From positions 1-63,620 of the forward strand of contig CADBEA010000009.1 in assembly GCA_902793635.1 (NCBI GenBank): a DNA stretch of 63,620 nt, in the 5' to 3' direction. The translations under genes were made by a program, and so were the position numbers. The stretch comes from an uncultured Erysipelotrichaceae bacterium (lineage in GTDB: Bacteria > Bacillota_I > Bacilli_A > Erysipelotrichales > Erysipelotrichaceae). Shown here in pieces: positions 25,289-33,020 of this stretch. Every line of letters begins with the position of its first letter. Position 1 is the stretch's first letter. Under the pieces are notes generated by a model. That model saw only the letters and a list, made by a program, of their open reading frames with translations, did no database searches and was not told the DNA's origin.

Positions 25289-26297
25289 TCTGATGTGAAG
25301 TATCGTACGTTTGCGGAAAAAGAATGCCGTTGACGACCCAGATATCCGTCAGGTCCGGCTGACCGTCCTCTCCCTTGCGGCAGATCAGATAATCACCGCT
25401 GCCATGCGCCACACCGCTCAGATTGACATGCAGATTATAACCGGAAGCAGTCCGTACGGTCAGAGCGATTTCCGCCGGTACAAACATGGCATAACAGGAA
25501 TCAGGAGCTGCTATCGAAACAAGATCGATGAATGTATCCCTTCTGGCAAAATCATCTATGCTGATCCTTCTGCCGTCCGGCCGGCTGTAATTCATGAACG
25601 CTTTGTCCATAGATACCGGCCACAGTTCACCGGCTGTTCCCTTCATGATTACCGTCACTCCGTCATCATTGACGGTATAATCAGCTCCTTCAAGTTCATT
25701 CCGAAAGCTGGTTTCTCTGGATACCATCATGGCCTGCAGCGGATATTTCTTTTTGCCGGTCAGAAACCATTTTTCACATCCTGTTTCAAGATATTCCGCC
25801 AGTGTCATTTTCTGCTGCGGCGGATCACTCTGCAGATCATGAATCATAATATATTCCTCCGCTGTTTCCGAAACGGTCTGAAAGCCGCACCACCGGTACA
25901 GCCGGACAGCCGGATTGGCTTTCTGCACGGACAGGGAAACCTTCTGATACCCTTTCTCCTTCAGCACGCCCAGTATCTGCTTCAGCAGGGATGTGCCGAT
26001 GCCTCTGCCGCGGTACTCTTTCTTAACGGAAACAGCGAGGGATGGTGTTTCATCATCCACATGGCCGTAGTCAGACATGATTCTGCTCCAGACCGCACCA
26101 ACGATTTTTCCTTCCTCTTCAGCCGCCATACAGCAATCTGCCTGACCGCTGCCAAAGTCTTCATAATAAAGGCGCAGTTCGGGAAGTTCGATCACAGATC
26201 TCTCCGGTGCCTTTACACCTTCCGGGATATATATCGCTTCATATAGAAAATCCTTCAGTATTTCTGTTTCATCTTCTCTGAGATAGCGAATCATCAT
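25272..26297 (-). CDS. GNAT acetyltransferase fused to a C-terminal domain of unknown function
   Basis: A 341-residue protein. Residues about 1-150 are a GNAT domain with the acetyl-CoA loop VKKEYRGRGIGTSLL and a typical NPAVRLYRWCGF block. The remaining about 185 residues form a separate domain starting around MTLAEYLETGCEKWF; its end, SGDYLICRKGEDGQPDL followed by VNGILFPQTYD, recalls the PGDYG-type domain (weak similarity by eye). The substrate is unknown. The chosen ATG is eight bases after AGGGGAG; a GTG three codons earlier is possible. It is alone between the glnS promoter region and a gene-free stretch. Confidence 0.7.
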   Translation of the reverse strand: MMIRYLREDETEILKDFLYEAIYIPEGVKAPERSVIELPELRLYYEDFGSGQADCCMAAEEEGKIVGAVWSRIMSDYGHVDDETPSLAVSVKKEYRGRGIGTSLLKQILGVLKEKGYQKVSLSVQKANPAVRLYRWCGFQTVSETAEEYIMIHDLQSDPPQQKMTLAEYLETGCEKWFLTGKKKYPLQAMMVSRETSFRNELEGADYTVNDDGVTVIMKGTAGELWPVSMDKAFMNYSRPDGRRISIDDFARRDTFIDLVSIAAPDSCYAMFVPAEIALTVRTASGYNLHVNLSGVAHGSGDYLICRKGEDGQPDLTDIWVVNGILFPQTYDTSHQNTCRG

Positions 26298-26641
26298 TAC
26301 CGTCACTCCCCTGCCTTCACCTTTCGGCTGATTTCATTATAGAACAAAACCTCTGGCCGTCTGATTTATGTGAGCCATCATCAGATTTTCAAAACGACAG
26401 TTAACATACCATGCTGCATGTTGTATAAATATCTATCCCTGCTGAGGCCCTGGCCGAGGCAGGCTAAAATTTTTATAGGTCATGCCTGGTTTTAAAAATG
26501 CCGGACTGATCTGATCTTTTCGTCGTGATTTGGCAGTCTTATCCAAATATTTAAAATAAGGCTTGACAGATATTAGCAGGTTTATCTATTTCCTTGTCAT
26601 CAATGTCACGCACTCCACATGCGTTGCTTCAGGTGACATAT
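26298..26641. other. Gene-free, AT-rich stretch bordering decayed accessory DNA
   Basis: No ORF with supporting signals is present. A GC-rich imperfect hairpin at 26438-26463 (CCTGC / GCAGG outer and GGCC / GGCC inner pairs) is followed, after two bases, by AAAATTTTTAT and could be an old plus-strand terminator. A lone TTGACA at 26563 has no matching -10 box. Composition shifts to AT-rich here. Confidence 0.5.
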
Positions 26642-27811
26642 CTACTCATTTCTGATTGTTTCCGCAACACCTGTGTAATGAATGTATCTGCAGTTATGAA
26701 ATGATTCATAATAATCACCACAGTACACCACCGTCATTTCTCCGGAATTCACTTCACTGCTGCAGAACATTTTCATATTTCTGGCAAAATCTTTGTTAGG
26801 GGTCATAGAGGACTTTATCTCAAAAGGAAACAGCATCCCTTCCTTTTTCAGAATCAGATCTATTTCAATGCCCTTTTCTGTCCTTACATAGTAAAGATTT
26901 GGTTCTCTGTTATCATTCAACCGTGTTTTCATTGCCTCAAGAACGACAATATTTTCAAATAAATTTCCCCTGAGCGGATCTCTGGATGCCTGACGAGCAC
27001 TCTCGATTCCAAGAAGATATGCCGCCAGACCCGGTTCAGTAAAATATACTTTAGGTGATTTTACAATCCTCTTACTGATATTTGAAAAATAAGGCTGCAG
27101 TCTGAACACAACAAAGGAGTCTTCCAATACAGAAAGCCATTCACTAAGCGTAGTTGATGATACTCCAACTTCTCCTGACATTCCGGAAAGGTTAACAACC
27201 TGCCCTGCTCTTCCGGCAAGCAATGTTAAAAATCTTAAAAATGCATTTAAGTCTTTCACCGCAATCATCTGGCGTAAATCTTTTTCAATATATGTATCCA
27301 GATAATCTCTGTAGTACACATATGGATCTCTTGCGTTTTCCAGATATTATTCCGGCATGAATCCTCGAATTATATTTTCGTCTAAGTCTTCCAGTTTTCC
27401 ACTTTTCACTATTTCTTCAAGACTAAGCGGAAGTAATGTGTGAATAGTCGTTCTTCCTGCCAGTGACTGTGCCACTGCCTCACGCAGTCTCGGCTGATGA
27501 CTGCCGGTCAGAATAAACCTCCCGTTCTTCCTTCTGTCCTCATCCACTTTAACCTGAATAGCTGAAAGAAGCTCCGGTACACGCTGCACTTCATCAATGA
27601 TCATAGGTTCGCTGTATCTCTTAAAGAAACCAATATAATCATTCTCAGCCAGTTCTCTTGTGGCTTTATCCTCAAGATTAACATAGGTATAATCCGGAAA
27701 AAGTTCTCTTACCAGAGTAGTCTTACCGGCCTGATGCGGTCCTAAGACTGTGACGACAGGGACCTGCGATATGCTTTTTTCTATCTTATCCGCAATTATT
27801 CTCTCAATCAT
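26642..27811 (-). pseudogene. AAA ATPase with DUF4143 domain, interrupted by an in-frame stop
   Basis: The AAA_14/DUF4143 type of ATPase: Walker A in GPHQAGKTTL (about 20-29), Walker B in MIIDEVQRVPEL, then a DUF4143/restriction-like C-terminal half with TEKGIEIDLILKK and FEIKSS. The reading frame continues across 27347-27349, but that codon is TAA, between FMPE and YLENARDP, so translation would stop after 155 residues. The downstream half has no good start. Start chosen at the ATG after AGAAGGGC. Such ATPases are frequent accessory genes of uncertain role. Either a real nonsense mutation or a sequencing error; the domain content is clear. Confidence 0.85.
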
Positions 27812-28085
27812 AAAAGCCCTTCTTTCTTGATATGTCATATGCTCAACGGGCGTAATATTCAAGTTCAATTTGAATATTACGCCCAATAAACCAATCGTTC
27901 ATATTGCTTTCCCAGATGTCAAAGACCTGTACAAGTTTGCCGTCGGCTAAGGGCGCCAGGCTGACTGCGTTCGAGGCTGCGATGTTGTTCTCCTGTCTTT
28001 TGCAACTTAAGGCTCATCAGCGTCCAGGAGTTTTCTTCTGCCAGCCTCCTTTTCTCGAAATTCTTGGGTTGTGATTTTCACTTTT
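27812..28085. other. Remnant DNA between the ATPase and the RepA fragment
   Basis: On the minus strand an open frame ending at 27843 encodes a peptide with VSLAPLADGKLVQVF and DIWESNMNDWFIGR but has no start codon or ribosome binding site. It looks like the C-terminal end of a lost protein; I do not recognise the family. Nothing else is seen. Confidence 0.4.
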
Positions 28086-28470
28086 CTAGAATTGTGATCC
28101 CGGATCATTCTGTGAACAGACTGCGGAAAACTTCAGAACATAGATCAAAGACAGCTTTCCAAGATCCTGGCGTTTCTTCTTAATCAATCCTGCATTCTTC
28201 TCAAGTTCAGAGACCAGTTTGCAGACTTTCTGAATACTGCAATGCATATCTTCCATGGCATCTTCGATCATATAGATGATGTACACACGATTGAGCGCAT
28301 CAAACCACCCGTTCTTTATATACAAGGAGAGCCGGTCAAGCATCAGCCCATAAAACCTTTGCCTCAACGAAGACATCCTTGAACTGATCACTGTTAATCA
28401 GCAGCTTCGAGGTCCGATAGAACTGATACTGCTCGGCATCTTCCGGTCCATAGAAATAGTCAAACTCCAT
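28086..28470 (-). pseudogene. Replication initiator RepA_N fragment, frameshifted
   Basis: The N-terminal domain of RepA_N-type replication initiators (plasmids and integrative elements of Firmicutes). The start MEFDYFYGPEDAEQYQFYR follows GGAGGAGAGCAG. The frame is lost near 28350-28356 (two bases seem missing between AKVL and YGLMLDR) and resumes as YGLMLDRLSLYIKNG, then VYIIYMIEDAMEDMHC and IKKKRQDLGKLSLIYVLKF. The C-terminal part of the protein is absent. The gene is clearly dead. It marks a lost plasmid-like or ICE-like element next to rlmD. Confidence 0.85.
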
Positions 28471-28719
28471 CTGCTCTCCTCCTTTCTCAAAACTTCTTTT
28501 AACGCAAAATGGACGTTTACTCTCCGCGAAATGCAGAAAATAAACGTCCATAATCTGTTCAGTATTCTATTGTCTATAAGTCCTCGAGTTTTGTTCCTGC
28601 AGTAACGAGTTCAATTACTATAGACACCCGAACGTACTTTGCGAGGCGTTTTCCACGCTTCGACCAGGTGGTCTTTCCGAAGGTGAAATGCTCGTAAAAG
28701 TGCTTAAAATAAAGGATTT
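28471..28719. other. Repeat-rich junction next to the rlmD 3' end
   Basis: No gene. It contains an inverted pair TGTCTATA (28571-28578) / TATAGACA (28619-28626), another inverted pair CTCGTAAAA (28691) / TTTCTACGAG (ending 28726), and a 10-base direct repeat ACGAGTTCAA at 28605-28614 and 28722-28731, the second copy covering the rlmD stop codon. This is the arrangement expected at an attachment site of an integrated element. That it is an att site is inference. Confidence 0.5.
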
Positions 28720-30051
28720 CTACGAGTTCAACTTTTGTAGCAACACTACCGTCTCGACATGAACTGTCTGCGGAAACATGTCCACCGGTTGGATCTTATC
28801 TACCGTAAACCCGTTTTCCATAAGAATCTTTACATCCCTGGCCAGGGTGGCCGGATCGCAGGATACGTATACCAGCCGTTTCGGAGCAATCTTTACGATC
28901 GCATCCAGCGTTTCTCTGGAACAGCCTTTGCGGGGCGGATCAACGATCACCGCGTCGGCTTTGATCTTCGAACGCAATACAGCCTGAGCTCCGTGCGAGG
29001 CATCCATATTCAGGAATTCAATATTCTCCACGCCATTGATATGGGCGTTGACTTTCGCGTCCTTTACCGCGTCGGCGACGATTTCAATACCATACACTTT
29101 TTTTGCGTGTTTTGCGGCAAGAATACCGATCGTACCGGTGCCGCAGTACAGATCAATGACCGTTTCCCGGCCCGTCAGTCCGGCAAATTCCAGGGCTTTC
29201 GCATACAGCAGCTTTGTCGCATACGGATTGATCTGGAAGAAGGATCTGGCACTGATGCGGAAGCGGCAGTCCAGAAGTTCCTCTTCAATATACGGCTCAC
29301 CATACAGGACATATTCCTTACCGTCGAGAATGACATTGTCTTCCCGGCGGTTTTCGATTGCCGTCATACTGCATACCTGCGGGAAAGCCTGAACGGTCTT
29401 CTTCACAAGTTCCTCTTCCTGATTGAAAGGATGACGGCGGACGATCAGCACGATCATGACCTGATCTGTCACATGGGCATGCTTGATCAGGACATGGCGG
29501 ATGTTGGCCGCGCAGCCGAAACGGGCAAACTGTTCTTTCAGGAAAACAGTGATCCGGTTGGACAGTTCCGACTGCACGTCACACGTGTCGTAATTGATGA
29601 TGCGGTTGGTGTGATTCTGATAGAAACCCATTTCCACTTCACCTTTATTGAACTGCACCGGCACCTGTACTTTGTTGCGGTAATGATAATACGGTTCCGT
29701 GCGGATGATCGGCAGGGTGTCAACATCCATATCAGCGTTGGTCCTAAAACAGTTTCTGACCTTTTCTTCCTTGAAATAACACTGGGCATGGTCATTCATG
29801 TGCTGCAGCTGACAGCCGCCGCACGGCCGCGATACACTGCACTGCGGTTCGACTCTGTCCGGGGATGGTTTGATCAGTCTGACGATGCGTCCGTAGCCAT
29901 GGTTCTTCTTCAGAGCGGTAATGCCAATCTCCGCCTCCTCATCAGCCATCAGACCTTTGACGAATACGACAAAACCGTCGATGCGGACAACACCGGCGCC
30001 GTCTTCTGTATAGCCAGTACATCTGGCAATGTAAGTGTCATTCTTCTTCAT
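28720..30051 (-). CDS. rlmD: 23S rRNA (uracil-5-)-methyltransferase, RumA/RlmD family
   Basis: A 443-residue SAM-dependent methyltransferase. N-terminal TRAM domain (TGYTEDGAGVVRIDGFVVFV), a 4Fe-4S Cys group CSVSRPCGGCQLQH (about 67-80), SAM motif DLYCGTGTIGILA (about 302-314), and the catalytic Cys in YVSCDPATLARD. The C-terminus HVETVVLLQKLNS lies on the repeat-rich junction with decayed mobile DNA. The ATG at 30051 has no Shine-Dalgarno sequence and comes just after the U-run of a terminator-like hairpin; upstream in-frame codons give no better start. In the family this enzyme methylates U1939 or nearby. Confidence 0.9.
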   Translation of the reverse strand: MKKNDTYIARCTGYTEDGAGVVRIDGFVVFVKGLMADEEAEIGITALKKNHGYGRIVRLIKPSPDRVEPQCSVSRPCGGCQLQHMNDHAQCYFKEEKVRNCFRTNADMDVDTLPIIRTEPYYHYRNKVQVPVQFNKGEVEMGFYQNHTNRIINYDTCDVQSELSNRITVFLKEQFARFGCAANIRHVLIKHAHVTDQVMIVLIVRRHPFNQEEELVKKTVQAFPQVCSMTAIENRREDNVILDGKEYVLYGEPYIEEELLDCRFRISARSFFQINPYATKLLYAKALEFAGLTGRETVIDLYCGTGTIGILAAKHAKKVYGIEIVADAVKDAKVNAHINGVENIEFLNMDASHGAQAVLRSKIKADAVIVDPPRKGCSRETLDAIVKIAPKRLVYVSCDPATLARDVKILMENGFTVDKIQPVDMFPQTVHVETVVLLQKLNS

Positions 30052-30057
30052 AATCTG

Positions 30058-30081
30058 AAAAAAGGGGTACGCATACCCCTT
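30058..30081 (-). terminator. Terminator between the acidic-tail protein and rlmD
   Basis: Minus-strand stem AAGGGGTA / TACCCCTT with a 4-base loop, then TTTTTT. It ends seven bases before the rlmD ATG, so it may also affect rlmD expression. Confidence 0.7.
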
Positions 30082-30085
30082 CCTG

Positions 30086-30853
30086 TTATTCTCCTTCGCC
30101 TTCGGCAGGTGCTTCTTCCTCAGCCGGTGCTTCTTCGGCCGGGGCTTCTTCACCTTCGCCTTCACCCTGTTCAGCCTGCTGAGCAGCTTCCGCTTCAGCC
30201 TGAGCCTGTGCTTCGGCTTCCAGTCTTGCCTGTTCCTCAGCCGCCAGACGTGCCGCTGTTTCATCACGCAGCTGCTGAGCCAGTCCGGCATCGACCGGTG
30301 TGGAAACGACCTGACTGCGCGGATCGCCCATGCTGGAAGTCTTTGTCTTGATCACATAGACAAATCCGTCGTCGTCGGTTTCGGTCGATTTCTGATGGTT
30401 GTAGACATGGATCTCCATGTCATACATCTTCTTGCCGTCGGCCTGTGTGAAGTATACGGACGGATCCAGGACGCTGGTAATCACGCCATAGATCTCATCA
30501 GCTTTCGCGTTGGCTGTATCTGCACCGGCATCATCCGCGATGTCCGCGTAGACACGCAGCGTGGCGGTCGGCATTGTTACGGTATAGGATTCAATGCCTT
30601 CCAGTGCCGCGACACCGTTTTCGATCGCTGTCATCTGATCTTTGGTGATTGCCGGGTCAAGGTCGCCTTCGTAGCGGTTGCCGAGAACCGGTTTGCCGGT
30701 ATCCTGCTGGGAAGAATAGAGGATCCAGCCGAGAACTGCCGGCGGTGTCACCAGCAGAATCAGACATATCCAGAACAGGAAACCGGTAAAATGACCTGTT
30801 CTGTTTTTTCTGGCAGCCCTTTTTCTGGCCTGCGTATTTTTCGTATTTGCCAT
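30086..30853 (-). CDS. Single-pass membrane protein with acidic Ala/Glu-rich tail
   Basis: A 255-residue protein not recognised as a named family. Basic N-terminus (TQARKRAARKNRTGH), one membrane helix (about 24-46, TGFLFWICLILLVTPPAVLGWILY), an extracellular alpha/beta segment (about 60-170) that may resemble the DUF-type lipid-side domains of other cell-envelope proteins, an Ala/Glu/Gln coiled-coil stretch (about 190-225), and a low-complexity tail of EGEGEEAPAEE repeats. The topology is probably N-in. Upstream is a long leader with two hairpins; downstream a terminator. Function unknown. Confidence 0.6.
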   Translation of the reverse strand: MANTKNTQARKRAARKNRTGHFTGFLFWICLILLVTPPAVLGWILYSSQQDTGKPVLGNRYEGDLDPAITKDQMTAIENGVAALEGIESYTVTMPTATLRVYADIADDAGADTANAKADEIYGVITSVLDPSVYFTQADGKKMYDMEIHVYNHQKSTETDDDGFVYVIKTKTSSMGDPRSQVVSTPVDAGLAQQLRDETAARLAAEEQARLEAEAQAQAEAEAAQQAEQGEGEGEEAPAEEAPAEEEAPAEGEGE

Positions 30854-31029
30854 ATTTCAATCTCCGCTTATCATTGTAAACTCTTTTATCCGGCAAAGCC
30901 AGTACTGCCGGCTTCTGCCTTCGCACACGGATCCCGCAGAGGGGGTCCTTCGTTAATCATAATCCGACAGACCTGTTTCGCCTAGTTTTTTTTCAAGTTC
31001 TGTCCTGCAAGAGTATACCTTAACATTGT
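30854..31029 (-). other. Leader/intergenic region of the acidic-tail protein gene
   Basis: Two GC-rich hairpins are visible (GGATCC-type arms around 30927-30948 and CCGGCA / TGCCGG around 30891-30914) between ligA and the acidic-tail protein gene. TACAAT, followed by GCGGAG, precedes the start codon. I could not match the region to a known riboswitch; the hairpins may simply be an old ligA terminator. Confidence 0.35.
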
Positions 31030-33006
31030 TCAATTGACAAATCGTTCCAGGAATTCATCTTCGGAAATGATGGCGATGCCGAGACTTCTCGCCTTCGTGT
31101 TCTTGGAGGATGTGGAAGCCGGATCGTTGTTGATCAGGAAATCCGTGGAACGGGATACCGAACCGGTCACTTTGCCGCCCTGTGATTCGATATATGCTTT
31201 CAGGGCATTACGGTTGGGATAATGATGCACGTCACCGGTCACGACAAAGGTCAGCTGATCGCAGCGGTTTCCGGATGCTTTGACCTCGGAAGCCTCGACT
31301 TTCACTTCGGTAAGCAGGTCTTCCAGATCACTGCGGTTTCTTTCGTCTTTGATCCAGCTGACAAAGGCACGGGACTTTTCCGGACCGATGCCGTCGATGG
31401 CCGAAAAGACTGTTTCGTCTTCACTTTCCGCGGCGATACTGATCAGTTCATCCAGCGGATATCTGCCAAGCAGTTTCTTCGCTACATCAGCGCCGACCAG
31501 CGGAATATTCAGGGCAAACAGCAGTTTCTGATCGGAAACCGTCGAAGCCTTCTGCAATGAAGCCATCAGGTTGGCGGATGATTTCTCACCAAAGCCGTCC
31601 AGCTGAGCGATTTCCGCGGCATGTTCACGGAGCCGGTAAATATCACCGTATCTGCTGATCCATCCTTCGTTGACAAAGCGGGACAGCGTCGCTTCGGAAA
31701 TGCCGTCGATATCCATGCCGGCTTTCGAGACAAAGCGGGCGAATTTCTTCAGCTGCTTGGCCGGGCATTCCGGATTCGTGCAGCGCAGCGTCCGGGTCCC
31801 GGACGCCTCGCTGACCGCGATCTTCGTCGCCGCCTGACAGACCGGACACTGTTCGGGAATATGCAGTGCGCCGACTGTTTCATTGACCCGGATGACCTTG
31901 GGAATGATCTTGTTGGCTTTGATCACAGCGATCTTCGTGCCGGCATCGCCGATGCCGAGACGCTCACATTCGGAAATGTTGCACAGGGATGCACGCTTGA
32001 CAGTCGTGCCTTCCAGTTCCACCGGTTCAAAGACAGCGACCGGTGTGATCGTCGAAGCGGCACAGGACCATTCGATATACTGCAGAACAGACTCAGCTGC
32101 CTCATCCTGCCATTTGAACGCATAGCCGGCCCGGGTCGCGTGATGCCCCGTCACTGAGCCGGACTGGGCATACAGCGTGTCGTCGTAGCAGATGACCAGA
32201 CCGTCGACTGGATACGGATTCCTGCCGTCCGTGACCTTTTTCGTCCATGTTTCGATTGCCTGCTGAACCGTCGCAAGATCCGGACTGTCCACACTCTCAT
32301 GTTCGACACAGACAAAGCCAAGTTTTTCCAGGAATGTCATCTGGTCACCCCAGGATATGATTTCTTCATCGGTATGGACAAGCGTGAACGGCAGCCAGTG
32401 GATCTCTCTCTTTCTCACTTCATTAACATCCTTCAGACTCAGTGAGCCGGAAGCGAGATTGCGGGGATTGGCATAATCTTCGCCGGACTCCATGCGGAAC
32501 TTTTCAAAGTCCTCATAGGAAATCACCGCCTCGCCTCTGATCACCAGGTGACCCGGATAATCGATCTTTGGCAGGATGCCCTGGATAGCCGGTGCGAGAT
32601 GGGTGATGTTGGTGCCAATGTGACCGTCTCCTCTGGTCACGACTTTACGGAGCCGGCCGTTGTCATATGTGACGACAAGCGTCAGGCCGTCCAGTTTCCA
32701 TGACAGCCAGATCTTCCTGCCTTCCGCCCACTTCACGAGATCTTCCGGTTTCTTTGTCTTGGCCAGGGAAAGAGCCGCGAATTCATGCGGTTCCTTGGCA
32801 CCGGCGATCTGATCGGCGGATACATTCATCGTCGGACTGTCTTCCAGAACCGTGCCGGTCTCTTCTTCCAGCTTTTTCAGTTCGTCAAACAGAGCGTCCC
32901 ATTCATAGTCCGTCATCAGTTCCTGACGGCCGTTATAATAAGCGTCCGCGGCTTCGTTCAGACGGTCAGTCATCTGCCGCATCAGCTTCAGTTTATCTTC
33001 ACTCAT
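31030..33006 (-). CDS. ligA: NAD+-dependent DNA ligase
   Basis: A 658-residue ligase. Adenylation Lys104 in SWKLDG, TRGDG block, OB-fold, a four-Cys zinc finger (CPVC and CTNPEC, about 380-405), helix-hairpin-helix repeats, and a C-terminal BRCT domain (about 580-658). Some core motifs differ from standard LigA: around the active site it reads LSWKLDGLTLVV and GTNITHLAP where most have a GEDVT-type block. The ATG is seven bases after CAGGTG. It follows pcrA by 14 bases, as often seen in Firmicutes. Probably the replicative ligase but on a divergent branch. Confidence 0.9.
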   Translation of the reverse strand: MSEDKLKLMRQMTDRLNEAADAYYNGRQELMTDYEWDALFDELKKLEEETGTVLEDSPTMNVSADQIAGAKEPHEFAALSLAKTKKPEDLVKWAEGRKIWLSWKLDGLTLVVTYDNGRLRKVVTRGDGHIGTNITHLAPAIQGILPKIDYPGHLVIRGEAVISYEDFEKFRMESGEDYANPRNLASGSLSLKDVNEVRKREIHWLPFTLVHTDEEIISWGDQMTFLEKLGFVCVEHESVDSPDLATVQQAIETWTKKVTDGRNPYPVDGLVICYDDTLYAQSGSVTGHHATRAGYAFKWQDEAAESVLQYIEWSCAASTITPVAVFEPVELEGTTVKRASLCNISECERLGIGDAGTKIAVIKANKIIPKVIRVNETVGALHIPEQCPVCQAATKIAVSEASGTRTLRCTNPECPAKQLKKFARFVSKAGMDIDGISEATLSRFVNEGWISRYGDIYRLREHAAEIAQLDGFGEKSSANLMASLQKASTVSDQKLLFALNIPLVGADVAKKLLGRYPLDELISIAAESEDETVFSAIDGIGPEKSRAFVSWIKDERNRSDLEDLLTEVKVEASEVKASGNRCDQLTFVVTGDVHHYPNRNALKAYIESQGGKVTGSVSRSTDFLINNDPASTSSKNTKARSLGIAIISEDEFLERFVN

Positions 33007-33020
33007 AAGCAATCACCTGG

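Noticed and set aside
26563-26591. Promoter at TTGACA
   Set aside because: No acceptable -10 hexamer at 16-18 bases and no gene downstream on that strand.
27843-28000. Small protein gene ahead of the ATPase
   Set aside because: An open frame is present, but it has no start codon or ribosome binding site; treated as a remnant.
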